Positions 55,501-59,135 are shown, numbered from the stretch's first letter. The stretch is DNA of 64,000 nt from Babylonia areolata (GCF_041734735.1 NC_134882.1:19573428-19637427), one strand, 5' to 3'. The notes: a model not told the origin generated them from the letters alone. Made by a program: numbers and translations.

Positions 55501-58500
55501 TGTTCAATGTTTCTTTTTTTCTTTTCTTTTTTTAATGTCACAATAAAAAGCAGAAAACTGTGTCATCAGCAGCTGGGACAAATTACAAAAGTTGAATTTA
55601 TATGAAGAACAGACAGAATACAATACAAATACACATGCACTTTCCCCTCCCCCTCTCACACACAGTACACACATACACCCATGCATATGCACACATACAA
55701 AACTGACAAATCTGCTCTGACCTCTTCCTCTTCACTGTCTTTGCCTCCGTCATCATCATCGTCATCACCCAACAACATCTGAAACCGGGACTTGCTTTGC
55801 GGTGCTTCCTCTGGTTCATCATCATCATCTTCTGCTTCCTGTTTTTTCTTCTTCTTTTTTTCCTGAAATGACAAAGTTTGGTCAGATGGCACTCACTCTT
55901 TCTCCTGAAAACTCAATACCCTCAACTAAACAAATGTTTATTTTCCTGTCAACAAAAACACCCCAATGTATGCTTTCCTCTTACTTCTGACATAAAATAT
56001 ATGCCATAATATAACTGATGTGCGTTTGTGATGCATGCGTACATGTATATGCATGTGTATATTTCATTTGTTGTTAACCTGTCAAAAGAAAGAACCTTTT
56101 GATTCAGTTTTGGCAAGAAAATGCATTAAAAATATCTACCAACTATTGCAAAAAATCCACAGAATCTGTGATCAAGTTTCAACTACACAATGCATTCCTT
56201 CTCTCCCTTCACAAACTCACATTCAAACACGAGGAAACAGTAGATTAGATAAACATCATAAAAAAATATATATATCCAATAATTTTAAGTATTTAACACA
56301 TTTTCTGTATAGGTCTGATATGTACCTTCTTCTTAGAAGCAGGTTGGATTTCAACCTCTGGCTCTTCAGTCTGCCCACCGTTAGCCTCCAACGCCATGGC
56401 TGCTATTTCTCGCTCAACATCTTCCCTGCAAAAATCAATGGTTTCAGTTTCAAGCAGGCAGTTCCAAGGCAAAATCTGAATTAAATTCTATAAAAAGCCA
56501 AATATAAAAAATTGTTTGAACTAATACGAACACCATGTAAGATCATACGCATAATAAAAATCATGATCTTGAAGATCTGAACTCAACTGTAGGCATATGA
56601 TCAAATAAATGTATCCATCCATAATCCATTTATAACTGAAATCAATCACTTCAAAAAAATATCAATAATGGATATTTCTTACATATGATCAAATAAATGT
56701 ATCCATCCATAATCCATTAATAACTAAAATCAATCACTTAAAAAAAATATCAATAATAGATATTTCTTATCACTAGCTACACATGTGTAAATTGTAATAT
56801 CCCACATAACATAAATCATGGTCTTGAAGTATACTGACATTAAATGATTTATGAATGAATATTGGATCATTCTTAGCAAGTGCATTCCCTGAAAAACTGT
56901 CCTGGCTCAATCAGTCAACTTCGACTCAATGTGCTGTACAAGTGCAATAACAATCAATAAAAACAAGAAACAATGAAACTGAAAATAAACTTATTCACAA
57001 TAGATAATAAACTATAAAGGTATCCTTAAGCATCCTGTAGTACACACGCACGTGCACAGACTATAGATAATGAATAAATGAGACTATTTGTAAACAACAA
57101 CATGTAGTAGTTCTAAAGATTACAATCCATCATCAAAAATAAAATAAAACCCACATGTCATCATCCCTCTGGCTTTTCTTGCCCTTCTTTCCCTTCTTGG
57201 CTGCCTTGTTTGAGGGCTGATCGTCCATATCCTCTGTCTTTGTGTCAGCCTTTGGATTGACAGCAACCTCATCATCCTCACTGCAAACAAAAGAAAACTT
57301 CAATTCAGCTATTTTCATTTAAATCAGTTGAAGGTTTGAACTAAACAGTGTGACATAAAAATAATATTTTGAAAAATCGCATTCTTTTTTCCCAAAGACT
57401 TTTTTCCCCTGCCAGATGAAGATTATAACTATAAGAATTAGACATGGTACAATGACAAATGCAAAAGCATATAATATCACCTACAATCATAATCATATAT
57501 CATATAAAATAATAAATATATTTTGAATATGTGTTAGTCATCAAAACTTTCTAAAACTATCCAAACAGCGCTAAAAATCTGTATTTAAAAAAAAAAGAAA
57601 AAAAAAGCAGAAATAAAAAAGCAGTCCATAATCCATTTGTGACTTCTGAAGATGGCAAGTTCTCGCATCTTGCTGGCATTTTTCATGAAGTAACATATAG
57701 TATATACCAAAGCAAAACTTGCACAATTCAAAACAATACTTTACACTAACTTCTAAGTCAGTAAGTGAAGTCTGTAAAAAAAAAAAAAATTGTTTGTTTT
57801 ATAATATGAACACTGCAATAACATTAAGTTAACAAATCATTATACTGCTCTGTATTTTATTACTTGTGTCTAATTATCAAAAATTACAATGAACTCTTCA
57901 GAGTAATTCAGTTTCTTCCTCTCAAATAGAGTTCAAAATTTTTTATGTAGCTCTCTGAGTAACTTTGCCACCAAATAAGGATCAAATCTATTTCCCACCT
58001 TGCACCCGATTCCTTGTGCTTGTATTTCTCGCCCTCGCCACTTGCAGTCTCACTACAAGCATGTGACCGTGCTCACAAATAGCATACACGTCTCTGTACA
58101 ATACTGAGGTAACTTTTCGCACGTTCGCACTCCAATTTTGTGACAAATAAAATAATCAACTTAATCAAGAACTTCTTCTCTAACACTGTAACAGTAACAG
58201 TCAAAGACACACTTCATTTTATGATTGCCTTCTGTCAACACAATCTTGTCTAGTTGTACTTTGTAGAGCAAATCACAATCTTCTGTCACATAAAATACTG
58301 AAGAAACCATGTCATGTGTTCAACACTGAATGAGAATTAGGTGAGATGGCTCAACGTCTGTATTTTAATTGCACATTTCCATTGCACCACATTGGCCCAC
58401 ATGTCATCATATGATCATTTGTAAAATACTGATTCCGTCATTTCTAATTATAACGAGAAAAACCATTGGAAGTCATGTTAGACTGATCGAATGTACAGGT

Positions 58501-58780
58501 CTGCCATATGAATCAAATTTTCTAATTCAGAAACAATCAAGCCAGCTGTTTGGACACCCACAACAAAGTTGGTAACCAGTAAAGTCTAAGCCTGTCAATG
58601 GGAACTGCGTAAATGATGATCGCCAACAACCATCAGTGGACCCCAGAGAGCAGTTCCTCATTACAGTTACGTCGGTCTATTGGTTACTGTAACATATTAA
58701 TCAGAATCAAGATCATAACCAAATTAAGAAACTTACAAATCGTCGTCTTGTCCTTTCTTTCCCTTCTTCGGCTTCCCCAT
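290..58780 (-). CDS. EIF5B: Eukaryotic translation initiation factor 5B (eIF5B), 24 exons, C-terminus outside window
   Basis: eIF5B is the eukaryotic IF2 homologue, a cytosolic GTPase that promotes joining of the 60S subunit to the 40S initiation complex and binds eIF1A through its C-terminal domain IV. Twenty-four minus-strand exons, all with GT-AG borders, join in one frame to 1181 codons. The N-terminal half (residues 1 to about 609) is made of Lys, Glu and Asp runs. The G domain has GHVDTGKT at 633-640, GGIT at 657-660, DTPGH at 697-701 with the catalytic-type His701, NKID at 751-754 and SAH at 819-821. Domain II starts about residue 858, followed by domain III and domain IV, which is read up to [10 protein letters not shown] at 1181. 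Human eIF5B has about 35 residues more, so the last exon must lie left of position 1. The start was chosen for its GCCATGG context and the basic [10 protein letters not shown] opening. Symbol and family are recognised from conserved sequence. Confidence 0.97.
545..790 (-). mobile_element. SINE family C, copy 1
   Basis: On the minus strand: GTGACAGAATCTGTTAGGCG, AGGGTTCGATGCACCG (B-box-like), GGTGATGTGTCCTTGGAAAA and ACGGCGGAAGGAAGGGATTG. It is homologous to 51361-51630. Intron 23. Confidence 0.7.
1118..1178 (+). mobile_element. SINE family A, tail fragment
   Basis: Contains ACAGAGAAATCTGTTGTGAT followed by an AATAC-rich tail, the 3' end of the family seen full-length at 61405-61770. No tRNA-like head. 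Confidence 0.6.
2041..2051. promoter_or_regulatory. Palindromic MARE/AP-1-like site
   Basis: GCTGACTCAGC is the core of a Maf recognition element containing an AP-1 site (TGACTCA). Single occurrence, so chance is possible. Confidence 0.25.
2800..2890 (-). repeat. tRNA-like segment, possible SINE head
   Basis: On the minus strand GTGGTGGCCAAGTGCATGGA resembles a polymerase III A box and GGGTTCGCC or GGGTCGAGTC a B box. No cloverleaf is convincing, so it is not called a tRNA gene. Single copy in this window. Confidence 0.3.
4096..4135. repeat. (TA)n microsatellite
   Basis: About 40 bp of pure TA, after GTGTATATTA. Intron 23. Confidence 0.95.
4959..5032. repeat. (GT)n microsatellite
   Basis: GT dinucleotides with a GCGCGC interruption. 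Intron 23. Confidence 0.95.
5338..5361. repeat. Run of 24 G
   Basis: An uninterrupted G tract; C tracts are nearby at 4781-4800 and 5239-5250. Lengths of such runs are often unreliable in assemblies. Confidence 0.9.
6062..6105. repeat. (GA)n microsatellite
   Basis: GA repeats with one GGGA interruption. Intron 23. Confidence 0.9.
6321..6438. repeat. Duplicated 30-bp word around an AAG-rich tract
   Basis: GATCTGTGAACCGCGCCGGC (6323 region) recurs as GATCTGTAAACCGCGCCGAA about 88 bp later, each followed by ATCTGAAGTT. Between them is a purine run of AAG units. Confidence 0.65.
7043..7066. repeat. (CT)n microsatellite
   Basis: Pure CT run inside an otherwise unexplained plus-strand open frame. 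Confidence 0.9.
9072..9102. repeat. (CA)n microsatellite
   Basis: About 15 CA units next to a G-rich block. Intron 23. Confidence 0.9.
9230..9475 (+). promoter_or_regulatory. Promoter-like patch in intron 23
   Basis: Two NF-Y-type CCAAT boxes, AGCCAATCAA (9235-9239 core) and GGCCAATCGC (9268-9272 core), are 33 bp apart in a CpG-rich stretch with GACGCGTG and GGCGCTGCGCC. TATAATATAA follows at 9405-9414 and an AAG-GTATGC donor-like site at about 9470. These could drive an antisense or alternative transcript, but no coding exon follows. Speculative. Confidence 0.3.
9738..10020 (-). mobile_element. SINE family B, head missing
   Basis: TGTGTCATTCAATCAGGTTT, CATTTACATGTATGACCATT, ATGTAAGCAGCCATACTCTG and GGTGCACATGCTGGGAATGT match the family body. 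The tRNA-like head is gone. Intron 23. Confidence 0.7.
10699..11002 (-). CDS. EIF5B: EIF5B exon 23 (domains III-IV)
   Basis: Residues 1026-1127, [20 protein letters not shown] through [20 protein letters not shown] and [16 protein letters not shown], ending CVPSKE. It spans the domain III end, the long connecting helix and the start of the domain IV barrel. Confidence 0.98.
12978..13055. repeat. 28-bp unit repeated three times
   Basis: TGCTAATATAGTACAGACCT starts at 12978 and 13006, with a variant (TGCTTATATAGTACAGACCT) at 13034. Intron 22. Confidence 0.85.
14829..14883. repeat. (GT)n microsatellite
   Basis: About 27 uninterrupted GT units, intron 22, about 220 bp from exon 22. Confidence 0.95.
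15106..15182 (-). CDS. EIF5B: EIF5B exon 22 (domain III)
   Basis: Residues 1001-1025, [20 protein letters not shown] then LEHDP, ending in phase 2 before GTAAGT. It matches human [20 protein letters not shown] almost exactly. Confidence 0.98.
15426..15556 (+). repeat. Dispersed repeat F, copy 1
   Basis: GCAGTTGCCCCCTCTGCTAT, CTAACGGTCTTAGTCGC and ACACGACTGACTATGATACA match the end of 44880-45160. Located about 10 bp from exon 21. Unclassified. Confidence 0.4.
15567..15698 (-). CDS. EIF5B: EIF5B exon 21 (linker to domain III)
   Basis: Residues 957-1000, containing [36 protein letters not shown] is a diagnostic eIF5B word. The donor is GTCAGT, immediately before SEKIK joins exon 22. Confidence 0.98.
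15721..15920 (-). mobile_element. SINE family A, head missing
   Basis: It runs from the tail (ATTGTATTGTACTGTATTAC) through CACAGATTTCTCTGTGTGAA, GGGAGAGCGCG and CCTATCGAAGTGGATTTTTC. The tRNA-derived head is absent. Intron 20, about 20 bp from exon 21. Confidence 0.75.
16315..16455 (-). mobile_element. SINE family A, decayed tail fragment
   Basis: A tail rich in TTGCATTGCAC, then CACAAGAGATTTCTCAGTCT and CTCCCTGGGGACAGCGCG. It is older looking than the neighbouring copy at 15721. Confidence 0.55.
16757..16891 (-). CDS. EIF5B: EIF5B exon 20 (domain II)
   Basis: Forty-five codons (912-956), containing [20 protein letters not shown] and [20 protein letters not shown]. It aligns with the human KEVEAAQGVKILGKDLEKTLAGLP block. 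Borders are phase 0. Confidence 0.98.
17240..17664 (+). mobile_element. CAGGGTT-ended MITE, copy 1 (best copy, hAT-like)
   Basis: A 425-bp element whose left end CAGGGTTCCCACA and right end (CAGGGTTTGTACA on the other strand) form short inverted termini. The right half repeats AAGACTTTTCCAGCCCTGGA-like units three or four times. CAGGG termini suggest a hAT-type non-autonomous element, but no clean 8-bp target duplication is seen. It lies in intron 19. Confidence 0.6.
18078..18367. repeat. Imperfect tandem duplication in intron 19
   Basis: Two blocks of about 130-150 bp share CAAACCTGC(G/A)(T/C)TGTTTGT, AATAAGTGACA, TTTCCACCT and AGTTTTATGTCTCTCTTAT in the same order (18078-18230 and 18247-18367). 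Confidence 0.6.
19100..19261 (-). CDS. EIF5B: EIF5B exon 19 (domain II)
   Basis: Residues 858-911, [20 protein letters not shown] through [20 protein letters not shown] and VK. This is the start of the domain II beta-barrel. The acceptor is TTACAG and the donor GTCAGT. Confidence 0.98.
19285..20045. repeat. Imperfect minisatellite beside exon 19
   Basis: Units of about 55-80 bp share the words AATTATGCATGCACAG, GAGGGG(C/T)AGAAAGAATGAC and ACTGAAACACACACA, about ten times. Inside, 19786-19882 holds a tighter 30-bp unit (ACAAACATAAAGTGTGAATG then ACACTGAAAC) about three to four times. A (CA)n tract is at 19440-19480. It lies 24 bp from the exon 19 acceptor, in intron 18. Confidence 0.75.
21466..21611. 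repeat. (GA)n and (TA)n pair
   Basis: GA run at 21466-21494 and TA run at 21579-21611. Intron 18. Confidence 0.9.
21655..21760 (-). mobile_element. SINE family A, degenerate tail
   Basis: TTGTCACAACAGATCCCTCT followed by a divergent middle. Weak match to the 3' part of the family. Confidence 0.35.
22346..22400. repeat. (GT)n microsatellite
   Basis: GT run after a GA-rich lead. Intron 18. Confidence 0.9.
22962..23009. repeat. (TA)n microsatellite
   Basis: Forty-eight bp of TA. Intron 18. Confidence 0.95.
23829..23872. repeat. (GT)n(GC)n microsatellite
   Basis: GT run passing into CGCGCGCGCG. A similar GT-GC tract is at 26003-26045. Both are Z-DNA-prone. Confidence 0.95.
25036..25125. repeat. 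45-bp tandem duplication
   Basis: AGCATTGATTATCACATT starts at 25036 and 25081, followed by TTGAATGTTATTRTTTAAAT in both. Intron 18. Confidence 0.8.
25242..25307. repeat. 33-bp tandem duplication
   Basis: TGTTTCAGTGTTGACAGTTR then ATACCTCTGCCAA, at 25242 and 25275. Confidence 0.8.
26003..26046. repeat. (GT)n(GC)n microsatellite
   Basis: GT run, then GCGCGCGCGCG, then GT. Intron 18. Confidence 0.95.
28025..28206. repeat. Compound (GT)n-(GC)n-(TA)n-(GT)n microsatellite
   Basis: About 180 bp of almost pure alternating purine-pyrimidine: GT, then a GC block at 28107-28117, a TA block near 28138-28162 and GT again. The longest simple repeat in the window; intron 18. Confidence 0.95.
28624..28651. 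promoter_or_regulatory. CRE next to an RFX-like X-box in intron 18
   Basis: A full palindromic CRE TGACGTCA (28624-28631) is followed seven bases later by CATGGTAACCATG (28639-28651), inside GTGCCATGGTAACC, which resembles an X-box bound by RFX factors. Known vertebrate pairing of these sites is the reason to note it; function here is inference. Confidence 0.3.
29000..29140 (+). mobile_element. SINE family B, decayed fragment
   Basis: CAGGTCAACAGACATGCAAA, CAGTGCCTGAATCACCTTCG and AAGATCAAATTAGCACAC resemble the 5' half of the family body. Divergent; intron 18. Confidence 0.45.
30298..30472. repeat. (GA)n tracts
   Basis: GA at 30298-30328 passing into GACA and GGCA units, and a second GA run at 30434-30472. 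Confidence 0.9.
31451..31598 (+). mobile_element. SINE family A, central fragment
   Basis: CACTAGACCTTGAGTAGTGG, GGTCTGGACACTAGTC, CAGCATGCACTTAGCACATG and ATGGCAACAAAAGGGTTGTC match the central domain of the full copies. Head and tail are missing. Confidence 0.7.
33779..34045 (+). mobile_element. CAGGGTT-family MITE, copy 2 (left end missing)
   Basis: It shares the internal GTTGAATGGTA-TTGGTCCTGGGTTT block and the AAGACTTTTCCAG repeats of copy 1, plus a decayed right end near TACAATTCCTG. It lies in intron 18, in the same orientation as the other copies. Confidence 0.5.
34296..34690 (+). repeat. Possible dispersed repeat (AATAATAATTATAGCGCTGT start)
   Basis: It starts with AATAATAATTATAGCGCTGT and has GTGGGTTTTAAGGCCAGACT, AACGGCGTCCAACAGTGGAG and GTGAATACATTTATAACACA. 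This style of sequence is common as interspersed repeats in marine invertebrates, in my memory. There is no second copy here, so the call is weak. Confidence 0.3.
35359..35411 (-). mobile_element. SINE family A, tRNA-like head only
   Basis: GCGTTACCTCTAGGCCATCA and ATTCTCTCGCTTCCTTGGCG are the family head (A-box side) on the minus strand. It stops about 30 bp before the LINE insertion point. Confidence 0.6.
35442..37355 (+). mobile_element. 5'-truncated LINE, L1/Tx1-like reverse transcriptase end
   Basis: An open frame at 35537-36127 encodes the end of a non-LTR reverse transcriptase: [74 protein letters not shown]. This is typical of L1/Tx1-type elements. Homology runs upstream through a stop at 35480 ([10 protein letters not shown]). 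A second frame at 36690-37106 carries a cysteine-rich C-terminus ([19 protein letters not shown]). The part between, about 36128-36690, is frameshifted, so the copy is dead. The 9-bp repeat TTATATTTT at 35433-35441 and 37356-37364 flanks it as a likely target-site duplication. The 3' end is A-rich. Confidence 0.85.
37930..38219 (-). mobile_element. SINE family A, nearly complete, tail lost
   Basis: It covers CTGCAGTTTTT, GCGCTAAGTGCATGCTGCAC, GACCTCGGTTTATCATCTCA and GACTAGCGTCCAGACCACCA to the head with B-box-like GGATTTGAACC. Intron 18. Confidence 0.8.
38642..38824 (-). CDS. EIF5B: EIF5B exon 18 (G5)
   Basis: Residues 797-857, [20 protein letters not shown] followed by [13 protein letters not shown], with the G5 SAH at 819-821. 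The last conserved words are LQATVMEV across the junction. It is followed in the transcript by the 19.4 kb intron 18. Confidence 0.98.
39095..39412 (+). mobile_element. SINE family B, decayed copy
   Basis: ACCAAGGTCAACAGATGTGC, CACATTAAAGATCCCATTAT, GTATGTATGAAGATGGGAGT and TGCAGCCCATGAAGGAGAAG follow the family body. The head is not a recognisable tRNA. Intron 17. Confidence 0.65.
39627..40663. mobile_element. Non-autonomous piggyBac-like DNA transposon
   Basis: The 1037-bp unit lies between TTAA at 39623-39626 and TTAA at 40664-40667, the target duplication of piggyBac elements. Its ends are inverted: CCCTTTCGCTGCC on the left, and CCCCTAGGCTGCC on the right read on the other strand. Near the right end, ATGACGAG-TTAT-CTCGTCAT occurs twice, each a perfect 8-bp hairpin. 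No transposase is intact. A minus-strand frame at 40253-40435 ends in an acidic FEEDSDEHL, perhaps a remnant of a transposase N-terminus (weak). Superfamily is inferred from TTAA plus the CCC ends. Confidence 0.75.
40800..41005. repeat. Two diverged copies of about 75 bp
   Basis: GTGATCACTGTTTATACACT and AAAAAGAAATTTGAAAGACA (from about 40812) recur as GTGATTACTGTTCATAAACA and AAAAAGAAATTTGAAAAACA (from about 40944). Confidence 0.55.
41085..41235 (+). repeat. Dispersed repeat E, copy 1
   Basis: Shares AGCCACATCTTTC, ACAGGAATCAGACC, CCAGAGTCTGCACC and GTGTAACTGAA with two copies in introns 14 and 15. A 20-bp word GTGCAGAGTAGCATATTG is duplicated inside. Class unknown. Confidence 0.5.
41254..41385 (-). 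CDS. EIF5B: EIF5B exon 17
   Basis: Forty-four codons (753-796). It opens with IDRLYGW, completing NKID for guanine recognition, then a helical stretch ending [15 protein letters not shown]. The acceptor is TTTCAG and the donor GTGAGT. Confidence 0.97.
42006..42147 (-). CDS. EIF5B: EIF5B exon 16 (G4 start)
   Basis: Residues 705-752, containing [20 protein letters not shown] and ending PFVVALNK. The Asn-Lys of the G4 NKxD motif closes the exon and the Ile-Asp opens exon 17. Very close to human eIF5B. Confidence 0.98.
42519..42640 (+). mobile_element. SINE family A, tail fragment
   Basis: CACTGGGGAGAGAGCATCCC, ACACAGAGAAATCTGTTGTG and a tail of AATGCAATGCAAT. Intron 15. Confidence 0.7.
42655..42770 (+). 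repeat. Dispersed repeat E, copy 2
   Basis: TTTGCACAGGACAGCAATCA, GACCC, CCAGAGTCTGCACCAATGAG and GTACGTGTAACTGAATA match copies 1 and 3. Located just before exon 15 on the plus strand. Confidence 0.5.
42792..42859 (-). CDS. EIF5B: EIF5B exon 15 (G3, DTPGH)
   Basis: Residues 683-704, [15 protein letters not shown]. It has Asp697 and Gly700 of switch II and His701, the residue that orders the hydrolytic water in translational GTPases. It ends in phase 2 before GTCAGT. Confidence 0.98.
42950..43110 (+). repeat. Dispersed repeat E, copy 3
   Basis: AGCCACATCTTCTCTCGACT, CAGAACAAGAATCTGACCCC, CCAGAGTCTGCACCAGTCGA and TACGTGTAATTCAATA. Unclassified, non-coding. Confidence 0.5.
43550..43652 (+). 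mobile_element. SINE family A, tail fragment
   Basis: GTAGCGACACGCTCTCCTTG, GGGGAGAGCAGCCCAAATTT and CACAGAGAAATCTGGTGTGA then AATACAATACAA. Intron 14. Confidence 0.7.
43862..43972 (-). CDS. EIF5B: EIF5B exon 14 (switch I, G2)
   Basis: Residues 646-682, [20 protein letters not shown] followed by [30 protein letters not shown] is the eIF5B/IF2 switch I signature, and Thr660 is the expected Mg-binding residue. Confidence 0.98.
44018..44134 (+). mobile_element. SINE family A, tRNA-like head fragment
   Basis: AGAGTGGTGGCCTAGTGGTA is an A-box-like start, GAAGCGAGAGAATCTGAGCG follows, and GGTTCAAATCCC is the B box. It is cut off after CTCCTCTAGACTGATCGATC and abuts a family B SINE in the opposite orientation. 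Confidence 0.7.
44135..44530 (-). mobile_element. SINE family B with tRNA-like head
   Basis: On the minus strand the head (44455-44530) reads AGCCAAATGGTTAAAGTGTT as A box, GGACTTTCAATCTGAGGGTC, then GGTTCAAATCTCAG as B box, Ser/Leu tRNA-like. The body then runs leftwards through GGTAAAGGGTGGAGATTTTT and the AGTATGGCTGCCTACATGGC word. Intron 13. Confidence 0.75.
44880..45160 (+). repeat. Dispersed repeat F, copy 2
   Basis: The end GTGGTTGCCTCTACTGCTGT, GATCGTTTTAGTCAGACACA, ACTGACTGTCATAC is homologous to copy 1. The first 170 bases have no partner in the window. Confidence 0.4.
45165..45450 (-). mobile_element. SINE family A, old copy without head
   Basis: AATCTGTGTGATATTCGGGC, ATATCAAAGTGGATTTTCAA, TTTTGTTGCCGTAGGTTCCT and AAGTACATGCTGCACATGGA match with many substitutions. 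Intron 13. Confidence 0.65.
45538..45570. repeat. Run of 33 A
   Basis: Uninterrupted A tract in intron 13, without a recognisable retrotransposon directly attached. Confidence 0.9.
45665..45835 (+). mobile_element. CAGGGTT-family MITE, copy 3 (left half)
   Basis: It starts CAGGGTTCCTACAG and follows the family through ACCAAACTGAAAATTTTCTA and GTCTGCTACACCAGTGAT. The right half with the AAGACTTTTCC repeats is absent. Just downstream is a different local tandem repeat (TTCTAAATGCATTAC-like units). Intron 13. Confidence 0.5.
46198..46305 (-). CDS. EIF5B: EIF5B exon 13 (G1, P-loop)
   Basis: Thirty-six codons (610-645). [20 protein letters not shown] carries the G1 P-loop, which contacts the GTP phosphates. 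This exon starts the highly conserved part of the protein. The donor is GTGATA. Confidence 0.98.
46405..46725 (+). mobile_element. SINE family B with tRNA-like head, near complete
   Basis: Head: CAGCCGAGCGGTTGAAGTCT, TGGACTTTCAGTCTGAGGGT, GTAGGTTCGAATCACGG. Body: ACATTAAAGATCCTGTAATC, GTTATGGAAACAAGAACATA, GGAGTATGGCTGTCTACATG, ending AACGCAGAAGAAG. It lies in intron 12, about 100 bp from exon 13. Confidence 0.8.
47192..47358 (-). CDS. EIF5B: EIF5B exon 12
   Basis: Residues 554-609, a serine/glutamate run ending [14 protein letters not shown], the linker that leads into the G domain. The acceptor reads CACAGCAG, giving an alternative start at 47355. The donor GTAAAT lies after GTTTTG. Joined directly to exon 13 it gives the normal RxREKxxKR-type linker. 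Confidence 0.9.
48401..48765 (+). mobile_element. CAGGGTT-family MITE, copy 4
   Basis: It lacks the first bases of the left terminus. From GTGTCCAAACAAAATTCCA it follows the family through CTGCTACACTGCTGATGA, GGGTTTTATCAAAATTCCAA and the CTAAGACTTCTTCCAG block to CATGACTGTTTACAG. It ends about 60 bp from exon 11, in intron 11. Confidence 0.55.
48827..49030 (-). CDS. EIF5B: EIF5B exon 11
   Basis: Residues 486-553, an acidic Glu/Pro-rich segment containing [15 protein letters not shown]. It is equivalent to the DDWEAM-containing acidic region before the G domain. The donor is GTAATG and the phase 1 borders fit both neighbours. Confidence 0.92.
49520..49600 (-). CDS. EIF5B: EIF5B exon 10
   Basis: Twenty-seven codons in phase 1. 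It contains [18 protein letters not shown], matching the conserved LPKKRPIYEDKKRKK motif of vertebrate eIF5B. The acceptor is ATTGCAG and the donor GTGGGA. Confidence 0.94.
51361..51630 (+). mobile_element. SINE family C, copy 2
   Basis: AGTGGCAGAATCGATTAGGT, GTTCTTGGGAAAGGCACTTT, CACCCCGGTGTGAACAGGTA and GTGGAAGGAGAGGATTGGGC align in order with copy 1 read on its minus strand. It ends about 20 bp from the exon 9 donor. Confidence 0.7.
51650..51800 (-). CDS. EIF5B: EIF5B exon 9
   Basis: Residues 409-458, from [18 protein letters not shown] to LDVIKEQG. The [20 protein letters not shown] part aligns with KKEGKLLTKSQREARARAEA of human eIF5B. The donor is GTGGGT, only about 20 bp from a SINE copy. 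Confidence 0.95.
51968..52001. repeat. (TA)n microsatellite
   Basis: About 34 bp of TA in intron 8. Confidence 0.9.
52153..52269 (-). CDS. EIF5B: EIF5B exon 8
   Basis: Thirty-nine codons (370-408), [20 protein letters not shown] onward, predicted to form a long charged helix. It matches the human ALAKLKEEEERQKREEEERI region. The donor is GTAAGA and both flanking introns are phase 0. Confidence 0.95.
52357..52768 (+). mobile_element. CAGGGTT-family MITE, copy 5
   Basis: It begins CAGGGTTCCCACAGATATGA and keeps the ATATCCTGGTATTGATGTTC centre. It is interrupted by a (GT)n run and ends with a decayed right terminus near TTCTTAACCC. Intron 7, about 90 bp upstream of exon 8 in transcript order. 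Confidence 0.55.
52973..53073 (-). CDS. EIF5B: EIF5B exon 7
   Basis: Residues 336-369: an [12 protein letters not shown] block, a run of seven lysines, then [14 protein letters not shown]. Human eIF5B has a similar [18 protein letters not shown] segment. The donor GTAAGT and acceptor TTTGCAG are clear. Confidence 0.93.
53371..53466. repeat. (GACA)n/(GA)n tract
   Basis: Alternating GAGA and GACA units, intron 6. Confidence 0.9.
53770..53887 (-). CDS. EIF5B: EIF5B exon 6
   Basis: Residues 297-335, starting [13 protein letters not shown], a low-complexity linker. The acceptor is again CAGCAG (alternative start 53884). It ends in phase 1 before GTAAAT. The Ala/Pro/Glu-rich composition is poorly conserved, so identity rests on frame and position. 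Confidence 0.88.
54655..55131 (-). CDS. EIF5B: EIF5B exon 5 (largest exon)
   Basis: It has 159 codons, residues 138-296, rich in Lys and Glu. It ends with [18 protein letters not shown], which closely matches the conserved TVAQKKAEKKERER stretch of human eIF5B. The acceptor is a tandem CAGCAG, so the first glutamine may be optional (alternative exon start 55128). The donor is GTAAAA. Confidence 0.95.
55722..55862 (-). CDS. EIF5B: EIF5B exon 4
   Basis: Forty-seven codons (residues 91-137) with the segment [18 protein letters not shown] between a lysine run and an acidic tail. The FxxLLGDDD-like motif is a typical conserved island in the otherwise variable eIF5B N-terminus. Both introns are phase 0. 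Confidence 0.92.
56326..56425 (-). CDS. EIF5B: EIF5B exon 3
   Basis: It encodes residues 57-90, [18 protein letters not shown] through PASKKK. The acceptor TTTTTGCAG and donor GTACAT are visible. The short amphipathic block followed by lysines resembles the LDALAAEIEG-type segment near the N-terminus of other eIF5B proteins. Confidence 0.92.
56594..56769. repeat. Two 88-bp tandem copies in intron 2
   Basis: CATATGATCAAATAAATGTA begins at 56594 and again at 56682. The following bases are nearly identical to the end (ATATCAATAATGGATATTTC against ATATCAATAATAGATATTTC). Recent duplication. Confidence 0.85.
57155..57280 (-). CDS. EIF5B: EIF5B exon 2
   Basis: It encodes residues 15-56, from [10 protein letters not shown] to KKSQRDDD, a charged N-terminal stretch. 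The acceptor is TTTGCAG and the donor GTGGGT. It enters and leaves in phase 2, joining cleanly to exons 1 and 3. Confidence 0.92.
57281..58736. other. EIF5B: Intron 1 of EIF5B
   Basis: AT-rich, 1456 bp, with no repeat family seen elsewhere in the window and no convincing RNA gene. Confidence 0.85.
58737..58780 (-). CDS. EIF5B: EIF5B exon 1 (start codon)
   Basis: It encodes [14 protein letters not shown] plus two bases of residue 15. The donor reads GTAAGT (58731-58736), and the intron is phase 2. The ATG sits in a near-ideal GCCATGG context. The lysine-rich start matches the opening of animal eIF5B proteins. Confidence 0.93.
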
Positions 58781-58835
58781 GGCTTCAGAGAGGTAGACAA
58801 AGCGCTTTTTACCGCAACAGTGCCGAACTGACTAC
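58781..58835 (-). promoter_or_regulatory. EIF5B: EIF5B 5'UTR, Kozak context and possible initiator
   Basis: The start codon context is GAAGCCATGG. About 49 bases upstream on the minus strand, TCAGTT (58831-58826) fits the invertebrate initiator consensus TCAKTY, giving a possible start site at 58829. No TATA box is seen at the right distance. Transcription start is inference only. Confidence 0.3.
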
Positions 58836-59134
58836 ATTAATGCCCCAAACAACGCGAAGGTATATCCAGTTACCGGAATCGAGCAAACCACTTAATGTCA
58901 CACGAATTCAGATGCCTGTGAAACCAAATGCATATCATTGTAACTCTCTCTCTCTCTCTCTCTGTGAACAGAATTTATTAGAATCCAGTAAAGTTTGTTG
59001 TCATGAAACCTTATGGTTTACAAGACACGATCGAGGCACTGAAACACAAACGAAATGAACTGTTGAATTATTCATCATGTATTTGTAAATACAACACTGT
59101 CTTTTATATCATTTTAAAAAAATCTTCCTGGAGA

Positions 59135-59135
<1 letters not shown>

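Larger units (their letters stand above)
51801..57154. other. EIF5B: Introns 8 to 2 of EIF5B
   Basis: Short introns (0.35-0.77 kb) with (TA)n, MITE copy 5, a 23-A run at 52928, (GACA)n, A and T runs, and the 88-bp duplication in intron 2. No RNA gene is convincing. Confidence 0.8.

Noticed and set aside
11003-58736. Intronic C/D box snoRNAs, often hosted by translation genes
   Set aside because: I looked for RTGATGA with CTGA at the usual distance on the minus strand and found no convincing pair; a covariance search would be decisive.
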